NCBI GenBank assembly: GCA_927353735.1
Contig: CAKMIA010000007.1
Span: 1 to 64,000 of the forward strand
DNA: 64,000 nt
Reading direction: 5' to 3'
Source: an uncultured Veillonellaceae bacterium
GTDB taxonomy: Bacteria > Bacillota > Negativicutes > Veillonellales > Dialisteraceae
In this document: positions 43,766 to 52,612 of the stretch, piece by piece
Position numbering within the stretch: the first letter of the stretch is position 1
How the letters are laid out: every line of letters begins with the position of its first letter
Notes under the pieces: generated by a model
What the model was told of the DNA's origin: nothing
The model's database searches: none
The model's input: only the letters and a program-made list of their open reading frames with translations
Made by a program: the position numbers and the translations under genes

Positions 43766-43841
43766 TGGAGCTGATAACCAGGATTGAACTGGTGACCTTA
43801 TCCTTACCAAGGATACGCTCTACCGACTGAGCTATATCAGC
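43766..43841 (-). tRNA. tRNA-Thr (GGT)
   Basis: 76 bases with encoded CCA. Acceptor GCTGATA pairs with TATCAGC; anticodon stem-loop TATCC-TTGGTAA-GGATA gives anticodon GGT, reading ACC/ACU. Confidence 0.96.
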
Positions 43842-43867
43842 ATTTATATAAATTGAATTATATAACA

Positions 43868-43943
43868 TGGTTGCGGGGGCAGGACTTGAACCTGCGGCCT
43901 TCGGGTTATGAGCCCGACGAGCTACCAACTGCTCCACCCCGCG
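43868..43943 (-). tRNA. Initiator tRNA-fMet (CAT)
   Basis: 76 bases with encoded CCA. It starts CGCGGGG against CCCCGCA, so the first base pair is C-A mismatched as in initiators, and the anticodon arm has the GGG/CCC pairs (CGGG-CTCATAA-CCCG). Anticodon CAT. Confidence 0.96.
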
Positions 43944-43947
43944 ATAG

Positions 43948-44032
43948 TGGTGGACGGAGTAGGATTCGAACCTACGAAGCCATCGGCGGCAGATTTACAG
44001 TCTGCTCCCTTTAACCACTCGGGAATCCGTCC
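43948..44032 (-). tRNA. tRNA-Tyr (GTA)
   Basis: 85 bases with encoded CCA and a long variable arm (class II). Acceptor GGACGGA/TCCGTCC; anticodon stem-loop GCAGA-CTGTAAA-TCTGC, anticodon GTA. Confidence 0.96.
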
Positions 44033-44037
44033 ACATT

Positions 44038-44113
44038 TGGAGCTGGCAATAGGACTCGAACCTACGACCTGCTGATTACAAATCAGCTGCTCTACCAACT
44101 GAGCTATGCCAGC
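44038..44113 (-). tRNA. tRNA-Thr (TGT)
   Basis: 76 bases with encoded CCA. Acceptor GCTGGCA/TGCCAGC; anticodon stem-loop GCTGA-TTTGTAA-TCAGC, anticodon TGT. It is the first gene of the cluster Thr-Tyr-fMet-Thr-Met, an order close to the thrU-tyrU-glyT-thrT-tufB operon of E. coli. Confidence 0.96.
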
Positions 44114-44131
44114 GGACAAGTGACGAAAATA

Positions 44132-44160
44132 ATTATAACGTGTTGCACATCGTTTGTCAA
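44132..44160 (-). promoter_or_regulatory. tRNA cluster promoter P2 (consensus)
   Basis: TTGACA (44160-44155), 17 bp, TATAAT (44137-44132) on the minus strand, a perfect consensus about 20 bp before the first tRNA. Confidence 0.9.
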
Positions 44161-44213
44161 GCTTTTTTGCTCATTATTTTCGTTGGTCTTCATTCGGCCT
44201 ATCACGTTTATGA

Positions 44214-44242
44214 ATTATACCATCAGTTTCTGCCTTTGTCTA
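44214..44242 (-). promoter_or_regulatory. tRNA cluster promoter P1
   Basis: TAGACA (44242-44237), 17 bp, TATAAT (44219-44214) on the minus strand, 82 bp upstream of P2. Tandem promoters are typical for stable RNA operons. Confidence 0.7.
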
Positions 44243-44305
44243 CACTTTTTCTGTATTTTGTAAAAATTCTTTTGCCTCTCCGGAAAACGGCCCGTCATTC
44301 CACAG

Positions 44306-44330
44306 AAAAAGCAGGCATCCGCCTGCTTCC
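44306..44330 (-). terminator. Terminator after the ANTAR regulator gene
   Basis: AAGCAGG-CGGATG-CCTGCTT followed by TTTCTG on the minus strand. It ends the long pncA-to-ANTAR run. Confidence 0.75.
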
Positions 44331-44333
44331 GTT

Positions 44334-44933
44334 TTACCGTGATTCCCGGTTTTTCCGGGCCATAATCTCCTTGATGATCTTCTGCGCCACCTCGGATACG
44401 GGAATGCCCCGTTTCATGCTGGTGAGCTGCATGCGCCGGTGCGCCTCCTCCTCGGAGATGCCGTAAAAGCTCATGAGCAGCCCCTTGGCGCGGTCCACGA
44501 TCTTTCGCGCGGCGAGCTCCTGCTCCACAGCGTGCACATGGCCCACCATTTCCTTCCGGTGCTCGAACTGGCTCACGGCGATCTCGATGGTGGGGAAGAG
44601 CACCTTTTCATTCACCGGCTTCATCACATAGCCGAAGACAAAGGACTTCTTCGCCCGTTCGATGACCTCCTCATCGCCGAAAGCCGTCAGAAGGACCACC
44701 GGCGCCCAGTTATTGTGAGCGATCATCTGCGCCGCCTGGATGCCGTCAAGCCGGGGCATCTGCACATCGAGGATCACCAGATCGGGTTTGTATTTTTTTG
44801 TAAGGTCCAGCGCCTCCACGCCGTCCTTGCCGATGCCCACCACCTCATGGCCTTCCTCTTCCAGCATTTCCCGCAGGTCCATCGCCGCCAGCGCCTCGTC
44901 GTCGGCGATCACGATGCGATACGTTTTCTTCAT
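44334..44933 (-). CDS. ANTAR-domain response regulator (PdtaR/EutV-like antiterminator)
   Basis: The product is 199 residues from the ATG overlapping the kinase stop (ATGA). The receiver domain (about residues 5-120) has the phospho-acceptor Asp56 in LVILDVQMP and DD at 11-12. The C-terminal ANTAR domain (about 130-190) reads ARKIVDRAKGLLMSFYGISEEEAHRRMQLTSM. Such regulators bind two-hairpin RNA motifs and prevent transcription termination when phosphorylated. It pairs with the histidine kinase just upstream. No ethanolamine or nitrate genes are nearby, so its RNA targets are unknown. Confidence 0.92.
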   Translation of the reverse strand: MKKTYRIVIADDEALAAMDLREMLEEEGHEVVGIGKDGVEALDLTKKYKPDLVILDVQMPRLDGIQAAQMIAHNNWAPVVLLTAFGDEEVIERAKKSFVFGYVMKPVNEKVLFPTIEIAVSQFEHRKEMVGHVHAVEQELAARKIVDRAKGLLMSFYGISEEEAHRRMQLTSMKRGIPVSEVAQKIIKEIMARKNRESR

Positions 44934-46342
44934 TCTGTCACTTCCAATCTCTTCACAGGGCACCGGATATGGGCCGCTACCTGGCCGTCCTCATTGCCGA
45001 AGGAAAAGGAGCCGCCCAGCTCGATCTCCGTCAGCGTGCGCACGATCTGCAGCCCCAGATCATAGCCTTTCGCATTGAACCCCTCCGGCAGGAGATGGCC
45101 GTCATTCCGGACGCACAGATGGAACCAGCCGTCCTCACAGCATTCCGAGATTGTTAGGCGTCCTTTCGGCAGGCCGTGGAATCCGTGGTCCAGCGCATTA
45201 TGAATGAGCTCATTCACCGCAATGGCCAGATTGACCGCCGCCTCCGAGCCCATCACGAGAGGCTCGCCGTCATTCTCCATGGACAGATGCACCCGGCAGC
45301 CCGCGGTGAGGCTGTCCAGAGAAAGCCGGCACAGCCGGTCCAGCAGCTGCCGCCAGTCCACATTTTCTCCGCTCTGACGGGCAAGAATGTCGTGGATCTG
45401 GGAAATGCCCAGGATCCGGTCCACCGCGCGCCGGAGCGCCTCCTTCGTTTCCTCGTTTTCCGCCCGGCGGGCCTGCATCCGCAGAATGCCCGCAATGGTA
45501 TTGAGATTGTTCTTCACCCGGTGATGGATCTCTTTAATGACGGAATTTTTCACGAGGATCTGCTGTTCCTTTTCCCGGATGGCCGTCACGTCGGTCAGCA
45601 CGAGGAGCGTGCGCTGCACCCGTCCCTGCACGAGAAGCGGCAGGCCCCACGCGGTGAGCGTCAGTCCCCCGGCCTGCTCCTCGCCGTACTGCGGCCGGCC
45701 CGTGGCCATGACGGACTCCACCAGCGGCAGATGGATCATGGCCCGCCCCACCAGATTTTTCGGCTCCGCCGCTTCCTTGTCGAGGACGAAGCACAGCCCC
45801 GCTGCCATGTCATTGGCATAGAGGATGCGCCCCACGGAATCGAGCACCAGCAGGCCGTCCTGCAGGCGCGGCAGATGATAGGCCTCTCCGGTCAGGGGCA
45901 GGAGCAATGCCATATAGGCCGTATCGGTCAGGACCTGATGCTGCTTCGTGGAGCTGGAAATGAAGCAGACCGCCGCAAAGACGACGCCTGCATTGTCCGA
46001 CAGCGGATAGGCCGTGACCGCCACCTGACGGCCGATCTCCAGCTCCTTCCGCCCCACGATCTTCCGTCCCGTCACCAGCACGCTCTCTGCGAGGGCCGCC
46101 TCATCCATGAAGGATACGTCCCCTTCATGGTAATAGGAGGGGCTGCCCGCATAGGACGGGCTCACCACGCAGAGCACGACCGCCATGTCCGGATTTTTGC
46201 CCCGGGTCATAACGATCACCTGCTCGCGGGATACATCGGCCGCAAACTGCAGGGCCTCCTGCATATTGCCGAGAATGCGCATCTGCACCTCGGAGATGTT
46301 GGTCTCTTCCCTTGCCAGGGAGTACAGCTGTCCTCTGTCCAT
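44930..46342 (-). CDS. Sensor histidine kinase of the HisKA_2/HWE type (PdtaS/EutW-like)
   Basis: This 470-residue soluble kinase has a GAF-like N-terminal sensor (about residues 1-155), a PAS domain (about 160-255), and a HisKA_2 dimerisation domain with the phospho-accepting His in IKEIHHRVKNNL (about residue 274). It ends in an HATPase domain (AVNELIHNALDHGF..., YDLGLQIVRTL). This layout is that of PdtaS and EutW, which phosphorylate ANTAR regulators. It follows tsaD by one base and overlaps the regulator by 4 bp. The ligand is unknown. Confidence 0.92.
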   Translation of the reverse strand: MDRGQLYSLAREETNISEVQMRILGNMQEALQFAADVSREQVIVMTRGKNPDMAVVLCVVSPSYAGSPSYYHEGDVSFMDEAALAESVLVTGRKIVGRKELEIGRQVAVTAYPLSDNAGVVFAAVCFISSSTKQHQVLTDTAYMALLLPLTGEAYHLPRLQDGLLVLDSVGRILYANDMAAGLCFVLDKEAAEPKNLVGRAMIHLPLVESVMATGRPQYGEEQAGGLTLTAWGLPLLVQGRVQRTLLVLTDVTAIREKEQQILVKNSVIKEIHHRVKNNLNTIAGILRMQARRAENEETKEALRRAVDRILGISQIHDILARQSGENVDWRQLLDRLCRLSLDSLTAGCRVHLSMENDGEPLVMGSEAAVNLAIAVNELIHNALDHGFHGLPKGRLTISECCEDGWFHLCVRNDGHLLPEGFNAKGYDLGLQIVRTLTEIELGGSFSFGNEDGQVAAHIRCPVKRLEVTE

Positions 46343-46343
46343 C

Positions 46344-47363
46344 TTATTTCACCTGATCGGCCAGAAAGGGCAGCCGCGGGTCCGCATTGAGCGTCATGGG
46401 TGCGAAATCGCCGGCCTGCGCCATGTAATAGGCCCGGCAGCCGATCATGGCGCCGTTGTCCGTACACAGCACCGGATCCGGACGGCACAGGCGGACCCCC
46501 GCTTCCCCGCACGCCTCGGTGAGCGCCTTCCGCAGGCCGCTGTTCGCCGCGACGCCTCCGGCCAGCACGATCGTTTTCAGGCCGGTCTTTTTCAGCGCCG
46601 CCATGGCCTTCGTCACCAGCACGTCCACCACGGCTTTCTGGAAGGATGCCGCCACGTCCTCCTTCACCACCGGCTGTTTCTTCATATCTGCCGTGTGCAG
46701 GTAGTTGATGACCGCCGATTTCAGGCCGCTGAAGGAGAAGTCAAAATTATGCTCCTTCGCCATGGCCATCGGGAAGTGGATAGCGTCTGGATTGCCCTCG
46801 CCGGCGAGGCGGTCGATGTGGGGGCCGCCCGGATAGGGATAGCCCATGACGCGGGCGATCTTGTCGAAGGCTTCTCCCGCCGCGTCGTCCCGGGTCTGTC
46901 CGAGCAGCTCAAAGGTATTGTAATCGCGCACCACCACGAGCATGGTATGGCCGCCGGAGACGACCAGCGCCAGGAAGGGCGGCTCCAGATCGGGATACTG
47001 AAGCAGATTGGCAAAAATATGTCCTTCCATGTGATTCACCGCGATGAGCGGCTTGTCCAGCGCCCAGGCCGCCGCCTTGGCCGCCGCCACGCCCACGAGC
47101 AGCGCCCCCACCAGACCGGGGCCCTGCGTCACGGCGATGGCATCCATGTCGTTCCACGTGCACCTCGCCTGGCTGAGGGCCTCCTCCGCCACGGGCAGCA
47201 CGTCCTCGATATGATGGCGGGATGCGATCTCCGGCACCACGCCGCCGAATTTTTTATGGATCGGCACCTGCGAGGAAATGACATCGGACAAAATGCGGCG
47301 TCCATTCTCAATGACGGCGCACGATGTCTCGTCGCAGCTCGATTCAAAAGCCAGTATTTTCAT
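46344..47363 (-). CDS. tsaD: tRNA N6-threonylcarbamoyladenosine transferase TsaD
   Basis: This 339-residue protein of the ASKHA fold begins MKILAFESSCDETSCAVIEN and has the metal-binding motif AVNHMEGHI (about residues 108-116) and the nucleotide-site ALVVSGGHTMLV. With TsaB and TsaE it transfers threonylcarbamoyl to A37 of ANN-decoding tRNAs. All three partners are encoded together here (tsaE, tsaB, rimI, tsaD). The start follows AGAGGAGAATC. Confidence 0.97.
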   Translation of the reverse strand: MKILAFESSCDETSCAVIENGRRILSDVISSQVPIHKKFGGVVPEIASRHHIEDVLPVAEEALSQARCTWNDMDAIAVTQGPGLVGALLVGVAAAKAAAWALDKPLIAVNHMEGHIFANLLQYPDLEPPFLALVVSGGHTMLVVVRDYNTFELLGQTRDDAAGEAFDKIARVMGYPYPGGPHIDRLAGEGNPDAIHFPMAMAKEHNFDFSFSGLKSAVINYLHTADMKKQPVVKEDVAASFQKAVVDVLVTKAMAALKKTGLKTIVLAGGVAANSGLRKALTEACGEAGVRLCRPDPVLCTDNGAMIGCRAYYMAQAGDFAPMTLNADPRLPFLADQVK

Positions 47364-47380
47364 GATTCTCCTCTATTGTC

Positions 47381-47812
47381 TTACAGTGTCCGCGCCATGA
47401 TATAGCCGTCCTCCCGAGGCAGGTCATACACGCCCTTCCGGAGCGCCTGCACCGCGAAGCCGTACCGGCGGTACAGCGCCTGCGCCGCCACATTGGACAC
47501 GCGCACCTCCAGATACATGGACGCCATATGCCGCTCTTTCGCCGCCGCCAGGCCCGCTTCCACGAGCCGTGCTCCGAGGCCTCTCCGGCGCGCGGCCGGC
47601 CTCACGCCGATATTGACCAGCTGGGCCTCGTCCGCCACAAACCAGAAGCAGGCATAGCCGAGGATCTCCTCCCCGTCCTGCGCCACCAGGTACAGGCTGT
47701 GCGGCTGCGCCATATCATGGACGACCGTCTCCTCACGCCAGGCATCAGAAAAGCACTGCGTCCCGATCTCATAGACCGCACGGGCCGCAGAGGCCTCTGC
47801 TTCCCGGATCAC
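47381..47812 (-). CDS. rimI: Ribosomal protein S18-alanine N-acetyltransferase RimI
   Basis: The product is 143 residues from GTG at 47812, overlapping the tsaB stop (GTGA); the frame continues upstream inside tsaB and is not coding there. The GNAT fold shows the acetyl-CoA motif A (NIGVRPAARRRGLGARLVEAGL) and motif B (YLEVRVSNVAAQALYRRYGF). RimI acetylates the N-terminal alanine of S18. Its position between tsaB and tsaD is conserved in many bacteria. Confidence 0.93.
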   Translation of the reverse strand: MIREAEASAARAVYEIGTQCFSDAWREETVVHDMAQPHSLYLVAQDGEEILGYACFWFVADEAQLVNIGVRPAARRRGLGARLVEAGLAAAKERHMASMYLEVRVSNVAAQALYRRYGFAVQALRKGVYDLPREDGYIMARTL

Positions 47813-48504
47813 TTCTGTTCCGGGTGTCTCTGTTCCCACAGCACTTCCGCCTCGCTTCGCCGGATATAATTGGGCACCAGCGTCATCGGGTCCGCCGTCT
47901 CGCCGCGCTTCCATTTCGCCCACGCCGCCGCGGCGACGCTCCCCGCCCGGCAGCACCGGTTCTGGGGCGGCGCCAGACGGATGCCCGCCGCGGTCAGCTT
48001 GTCCTTATACATATCCGCCGCTTCGCCCACGGCGATGACCGGCCCGCCGTGGCGCACGGCCGCCGCGATGACCTCATCCACCGGAGCCGCCTCTGCAGGC
48101 GCCTCCAGCCACATGCTCTGGAAGGCCCCGTATAAGGCGGCATACACATTGCCCCGCTGAGCATCCTCCAGCGGCAGAATGAATGCTTCCGCCCCGGCCA
48201 TGTTCCATGCCAGCCCTTCCAGCGTATCCACCGCAATGAGCGGCACCTGCCAGATCCGGGCAGCCATCTTGGCCGTGGCCAGACCGATGCGCAGGCCCGT
48301 GAAGCTGCCCGGTCCCACCGCACAGGCCACGGCGGTGATCTCCTTCTTTGAGATGCCCGCCTCCGCCAGCAGCGCATCCATATGGGGGATGAGCTGCTCC
48401 GAATGGGTGAGCTTCCGCTGCACCGTCCATTCTGCAATGAGCCGGTCGTCCTCCATCGCGGCGCAGCTCAGCACCAGCGACGACGTATCAATGGCCAAGA
48501 GCAT
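47809..48504 (-). CDS. tsaB: t6A biosynthesis protein TsaB
   Basis: This 231-residue inactive ASKHA-fold paralogue of TsaD begins [20 protein letters not shown] and shows CAVGPGSFTGLRIGLATAKMAA. It dimerises with TsaD and is needed for threonylcarbamoyl transfer. It overlaps tsaE by 17 bp and rimI by 4 bp. Confidence 0.95.
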   Translation of the reverse strand: MLLAIDTSSLVLSCAAMEDDRLIAEWTVQRKLTHSEQLIPHMDALLAEAGISKKEITAVACAVGPGSFTGLRIGLATAKMAARIWQVPLIAVDTLEGLAWNMAGAEAFILPLEDAQRGNVYAALYGAFQSMWLEAPAEAAPVDEVIAAAVRHGGPVIAVGEAADMYKDKLTAAGIRLAPPQNRCCRAGSVAAAAWAKWKRGETADPMTLVPNYIRRSEAEVLWEQRHPEQK

Positions 48505-48964
48505 AAGTCTGCAACTCCTTTGTCAGCAAATGCGGCGCCGCTTCGCCCCAGGACAGGGTGATGCGCCGCTCCGTCACGGACAGCGTTTCCAGCGTCACCG
48601 TCACGGCTTCCGGGGGGATCACCTCGGGGAAGAGGTCCGCCCACTCCGCCACGACCACGCCGCCCGCGCCGTATTCATCCCAGCCGATGCCGTACAGCTC
48701 CTCGGCATCGTTCAGGCGGTAGAAATCGAAATGCTTCAGCGGAAGCGCGCCGTCATAATAATTCATAATGGTAAAGGTCGGGCTGGTCACAGCGCCCTCG
48801 ATGCCGAGGCCCGCTGCCAGTCCCTGTACGAAATGGGTCTTTCCCGTGCCGAGATCGCCGATGAGCGCCAGAAAGAGGCCGTCTGCGGCGTGTTCCCCGA
48901 TGAACCGCCCCAGCGCGGCCGTCTCTGCCTCGCTCCGGGAAATGACCGTCACGGACTCCGTCAT
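48488..48964 (-). CDS. tsaE: t6A biosynthesis ATPase TsaE
   Basis: This 158-residue P-loop ATPase has Walker [16 protein letters not shown] (about residues 37-51), [11 protein letters not shown] and [13 protein letters not shown]. It powers turnover of the TsaBD complex. It overlaps gpmA by 4 bp (ATGA), so it is translationally coupled. Confidence 0.96.
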   Translation of the reverse strand: MTESVTVISRSEAETAALGRFIGEHAADGLFLALIGDLGTGKTHFVQGLAAGLGIEGAVTSPTFTIMNYYDGALPLKHFDFYRLNDAEELYGIGWDEYGAGGVVVAEWADLFPEVIPPEAVTVTLETLSVTERRITLSWGEAAPHLLTKELQTYALGH

Positions 48965-49716
48965 TTCTTCACCGCGGACTGCTGCTTGACCGCTTCCATT
49001 TTCGCCCGGATCTCCGCCTGATCGCCCAGATAGCTCACATCATGCACGGTGAAGTCCTCATTCAGATGATAGACCCGCGGCACTGCCGTAGGCACATTCA
49101 TCCCTGCGATCGTCTCATTGGACACCCCTTCCAGATGCTTGATGAGGGCCCGGATGGAATTGCCGTGCGCCGCGATGAGCACCCGCTTCCCCGACTGGAT
49201 CTGCGGCTTGATGACGCTGTCGAAATAGGGCGCCACGCGGGCCACGGTGTCCTTCAGGCATTCCGTGAGGGGCAGCTTCATGCCCGCAGCCACCTCCGCC
49301 TGATAAGGCGCCAGGAATACGGGGTTCCGGGGATCGTCCGGCGTCAGCGACGGCGGCTGCACATCGTAGCTTCTCCGCCAGAGCTGCACCTGCTCCGCTC
49401 CGTATTTGGCGGTGGTCTCGCTCTTGTTCAGTCCCTGCAGTGCGCCGTAATGACGTTCGTTCAGGTGATAATTCTTGATGACCGGAATCCAGGTGAGGTC
49501 CATCTCATCCAGCACCGTGTAGGCCGTGTGAATCGCCCGCTTCAGCACCGACGTATAGCAGATGTCAAAACTATAGCCGCCCTCCCGGAGCAGCCGCCCT
49601 GCCTTTCTCGCCTCTGCAAATCCGTTTTCCACCAGATCGACATCGGTCCACCCGCAGAAAAGATTTTTCTGATTCCATTCACTTTCTCCATGTCTGATGA
49701 CCACCAGCGTGTACAT
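48961..49716 (-). CDS. gpmA: 2,3-bisphosphoglycerate-dependent phosphoglycerate mutase
   Basis: This 251-residue protein has the catalytic RHGESEWN (His9), [21 protein letters not shown] (Glu/His active-site loop) and HGNSIRAL (second His). It interconverts 3- and 2-phosphoglycerate in glycolysis and gluconeogenesis. It starts after GGAAAGGATGGTGCGCC and is 72 bp downstream of thiL. Confidence 0.97.
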   Translation of the reverse strand: MYTLVVIRHGESEWNQKNLFCGWTDVDLVENGFAEARKAGRLLREGGYSFDICYTSVLKRAIHTAYTVLDEMDLTWIPVIKNYHLNERHYGALQGLNKSETTAKYGAEQVQLWRRSYDVQPPSLTPDDPRNPVFLAPYQAEVAAGMKLPLTECLKDTVARVAPYFDSVIKPQIQSGKRVLIAAHGNSIRALIKHLEGVSNETIAGMNVPTAVPRVYHLNEDFTVHDVSYLGDQAEIRAKMEAVKQQSAVKK

Positions 49717-49788
49717 GGCGCACCATCCTTTCCATGCCGAAGCATACCCCGCCTCACCGGCAGGAACTCTCTATACCATGCCGCCGTT

Positions 49789-50790
49789 TCACGGCGTTTC
49801 TTCCTTAAAATGATCGTAGCCGCACCGCGGAAGAAGCGACAGCCTGCCGCCCTCTTCCAGCCATACCCGGCCTCCGGGGCCGGCCACACGGCCGATGACC
49901 GTCAGCGGGATCTGCTCCGCCGCCCGGCGCACCGCCTCTTCCGGGCCGGCCCCGAGGAGCGCATAGTCCTCGCCGCCGGTGAAGGCCCAGTGCAGGGGAT
50001 CGATCCCGAAGGCCTCCCCGGCGCGGCGCGCCTCCTCGGAAAGCGGAATGCGGTCCTTCTCCAGAATGAGATCCTGCCCGCTCGCCGTCGCCACCTCATG
50101 GGATTCACTGGCCAGTCCGTCCGTGATGTCATCCAGTGCACGGATGCCGGCCTCCCGCAGGACAGCCCCCGCCTCAACGCGCGGCACCGGCCGGCGGTGG
50201 CGGGACACAAGCTCCGGAAATTCCCGGGCCCGGCCGCGGAAAATGGCTTCCAGCCCCGCGGCAGAATCCCCCACCGGGCCGGTGAGCACCAGAAGGTCTC
50301 CCTCCCGGGCGCCGCTCCGCGGGACCGCCGTGCCGGACGGTACCATTCCCACCACCGTGCCGGTGAGCACCACCCCCTGCCGGGACCCCGTCATATCTCC
50401 GCCGAGGAGATTGACCCGGTACCGGCGGCAGGCGGCGCGGATGCCCTCATAGCACGCCTTCAGCCAGGACAGGGGAAGCGTCTTCGGCAGCGCCGCGGAA
50501 ATGACGAACTGTGCCGGCTCCGCTCCCATGGCGGCCATGTCGCTGAAATTGGCCGTGCAGAGCTTCCACCCCACATCGGCAGCGTCCATGGTCTCCGCAG
50601 TGAAATGGATGCCCTCCACCATGGTATCGGTGGAAATGACCTGATCCATCCCCGGCGGAGACACATAGACCGCCCCGTCATCGCCGGCGCCGAGCTTCAC
50701 CAGCTCCGGCCGGTAGAGCAGGTCGTGGCACACCGCCTCGATGCAGCCGAATTCCCCGGCCGATGCGGCGGTCTTCTCCGGCTCAGCCAA
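49789..50790 (-). CDS. thiL: Thiamine-monophosphate kinase
   Basis: A TTG at 50790 gives 333 residues with GEFGCIEAV close to the N-terminus, as is usual for ThiL; it overlaps pncA by 8 bp. The frame runs upstream to 50859 but within pncA. It shows LGAGDDGAVYV (Mg-ATP site), STDTMVEGIHF, NFSDMAAMGAEP, GGDMTGS and TGGEDYALL. It phosphorylates thiamine monophosphate to the diphosphate cofactor. The exact start is uncertain. Confidence 0.92.
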   Translation of the reverse strand: MAEPEKTAASAGEFGCIEAVCHDLLYRPELVKLGAGDDGAVYVSPPGMDQVISTDTMVEGIHFTAETMDAADVGWKLCTANFSDMAAMGAEPAQFVISAALPKTLPLSWLKACYEGIRAACRRYRVNLLGGDMTGSRQGVVLTGTVVGMVPSGTAVPRSGAREGDLLVLTGPVGDSAAGLEAIFRGRAREFPELVSRHRRPVPRVEAGAVLREAGIRALDDITDGLASESHEVATASGQDLILEKDRIPLSEEARRAGEAFGIDPLHWAFTGGEDYALLGAGPEEAVRRAAEQIPLTVIGRVAGPGGRVWLEEGGRLSLLPRCGYDHFKEETP

Positions 50791-51337
50791 GAAAGGAAAC
50801 GCCCCTTTCCCGGAGATCGGCCAGATTTTTCTCGTGATCCTCCTTCGATACGTAGGCAAGGCCTTCCGTAAGGACTGTCACGGTATGGCCGGCTTCGAGG
50901 AGGGCCAGCACCGTTTCCCGCACGCAGTATTCCGAGGCGATGCCCCCCACGTACACATGGGACGACACGATATCGCCCAGCCGCTCTCCTGCGTCATTCC
51001 GGCCGTTGTAGGCGGAGTACTCCTCCACCACATCGTCCTGCCCCTTCAGGAAGAGATTCTTCCCGCAGGGCCGGTTCGCTTCGTCCTTCACCTCACGGGA
51101 AAAGGCTTCATCCAGCGCCGCGCCGCGGGTGCCCGCCACACAGTGCACCGGCCAGATGCCGCCGTTCATCTGAAAGGACTGATTGGCCGGCGAGTGCCAG
51201 TCCGAGGTGTACAGCGCCCGCACGGCGTGCGCATTGAGGAACTGCACCAGAGCGGCCACCGCCTCCGCACCGTGAGCGCAGGCCAGCGTGCCGTCGATGA
51301 AATCATGCTGGCAGTCTACAAGAATGAGATCGTCCAT
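50783..51337 (-). CDS. pncA: Nicotinamidase / isochorismatase-family hydrolase
   Basis: The product is 184 residues from the ATG after AAATGGAGGGAAACAG. It has the catalytic Asp in LVDCQHDFIDG (also metal-binding), TSDWHSPANQSF with DWH metal ligands, Lys in KGQDDVVEEYSAYNG, and the nucleophile in GIASEYCVRETV (Cys). This combination is characteristic of PncA, which deamidates nicotinamide to nicotinate for NAD salvage. Two NiaR-like regulators in the window fit niacin metabolism, but neither is adjacent. It is the first gene of the long minus-strand run. Confidence 0.93.
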   Translation of the reverse strand: MDDLILVDCQHDFIDGTLACAHGAEAVAALVQFLNAHAVRALYTSDWHSPANQSFQMNGGIWPVHCVAGTRGAALDEAFSREVKDEANRPCGKNLFLKGQDDVVEEYSAYNGRNDAGERLGDIVSSHVYVGGIASEYCVRETVLALLEAGHTVTVLTEGLAYVSKEDHEKNLADLRERGVSFLG

Positions 51338-51563
51338 CTGTTTCCCTCCATTTGCCGTTTCTGTCCTTTTATTGTACCAGCTTTCGCCGCGCCCATACAA
51401 GAAAAAGTACGGAAAATCCCCGTCCGGCGCATCGTCCGCCCCTGTATGGCGCCGGCCCCGGGAGGCCCCGCGCCGCGCCTGCGGCACGCCGTTTTCAGCT
51501 TGCGTCCGGTGCTGTTTCCCGTTATACTAAAAAAGATACATATTTTTAAAGGAGATGAATTTT

Positions 51564-52523
51564 TTGGACTTCATCAGTGCGCTTATCATTTTTCTGAACG
51601 CCGGTTTCCTCAGCGCCATCGTCGCCCGCTTCACCGGGGCGAACATGACCATTCTCATCCTGTGCTCTCTGCTCTATGCGGGGGCGGCTCCGCTGGAAGC
51701 GGCCGGCATCATGATGACCTTCATCGTCTTCATGCGCCTCACCATGTACACCCAGCATCACCCCGTCAATTATAAGGAATTCCAGATTTTCCGGGGCTGG
51801 CGTCTGGCCATCCCGGTGGTCCTCATCCTTGCGGGCCTGTTCTTCTATCCCTTTGCGGCACTGGCCATTTTCCTGGCCTTCTTCATTTCCGAGCTGCTCT
51901 ACCGCATCTATCACGAAATGCCGAAGGAACGCCGCATGGCTCCGTCTGCCCTGGCAGGCTACGCCGCCGTCGCCTCGGTGATCACGGCAGTGTCCTTTGC
52001 GGTCGTCTCGTTCATTCCGGAGACCTGGTACTACGGCATCGCCGGTACGGCCATTCTCCTGCTGTGCGTCTTCTTCTGGTGGGTCGGCCAGAACCGCCGC
52101 CGCCTCGCCGGCACGTGGGATACGGTCATTCTCGCCTCCTTCATTCCCGCCGGCCTCTTCGGCTTCGACCTGTCCGACTGGATCGAGGATATGCGCCGCA
52201 GCACCGGCACATCCCGTCTGGCTTACAATCTGCCCTTCATTGTCCTTCCGGCCTTCTTCGTCGGATTCGTGGCAGCCAATGTGCTCTTCGGCATCTTCTC
52301 CTTCTCCGGCCTGATCCTCACCTTCTTCGCCGCACTGGCTATCCGCCTCTTCGGCTACTATCAGATGTCCGGCCGCGGCAAGACCAATCTGGTGGCCATC
52401 GCCATGACGGCGCTCGCCGCAGTGTGCCTTTTCCTCACCGCACCGGAACCGGCCAATATCTCCCACGCCATCGACGTGGTGCTTCCAGCCCAGCCGGTAT
52501 CGGATCTCTTCCAGCTCTTCTGA
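51564..52523 (+). CDS. Polytopic membrane protein of unknown function
   Basis: I take the TTG at 51564, nine bases after AAAGGAG, giving 319 residues; an ATG at 51555 directly abuts the ribosome binding site. It has about nine to ten hydrophobic helices, starting MDFISALIIFLNAGFLSAIVAR. The loop MYTQHHPVNYKEFQIFRGWR and RRRLAGTWDTVILASFIPAGLFG are distinctive but match no family I know; TauE/SafE-like permease is one possibility. It is divergent from pncA with its own terminator. Confidence 0.75.
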   Translation: MDFISALIIFLNAGFLSAIVARFTGANMTILILCSLLYAGAAPLEAAGIMMTFIVFMRLTMYTQHHPVNYKEFQIFRGWRLAIPVVLILAGLFFYPFAALAIFLAFFISELLYRIYHEMPKERRMAPSALAGYAAVASVITAVSFAVVSFIPETWYYGIAGTAILLLCVFFWWVGQNRRRLAGTWDTVILASFIPAGLFGFDLSDWIEDMRRSTGTSRLAYNLPFIVLPAFFVGFVAANVLFGIFSFSGLILTFFAALAIRLFGYYQMSGRGKTNLVAIAMTALAAVCLFLTAPEPANISHAIDVVLPAQPVSDLFQLF

Positions 52524-52531
52524 GCGGACAT

Positions 52532-52566
52532 GCAAAAAGAACGGATCTTCATCCGTTCTTTTTTTG
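52532..52566 (+). terminator. Terminator of the membrane protein gene
   Basis: AAAGAACGGAT-CTTC-ATCCGTTCTTT followed by TTTTG. Confidence 0.88.
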
Positions 52567-52584
52567 TGCCCTTTCACCGCCATA

Positions 52585-52612
52585 AAAAAAAGACCCGTTT
52601 CCGGGTCTTTTC
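52585..52612 (-). terminator. Terminator of NiaR-like copy 2
   Basis: AAAAGACCCG-GAAA-CGGGTCTTTT followed by TTTTATGG on the minus strand; it overlaps the stop codon. Confidence 0.85.
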
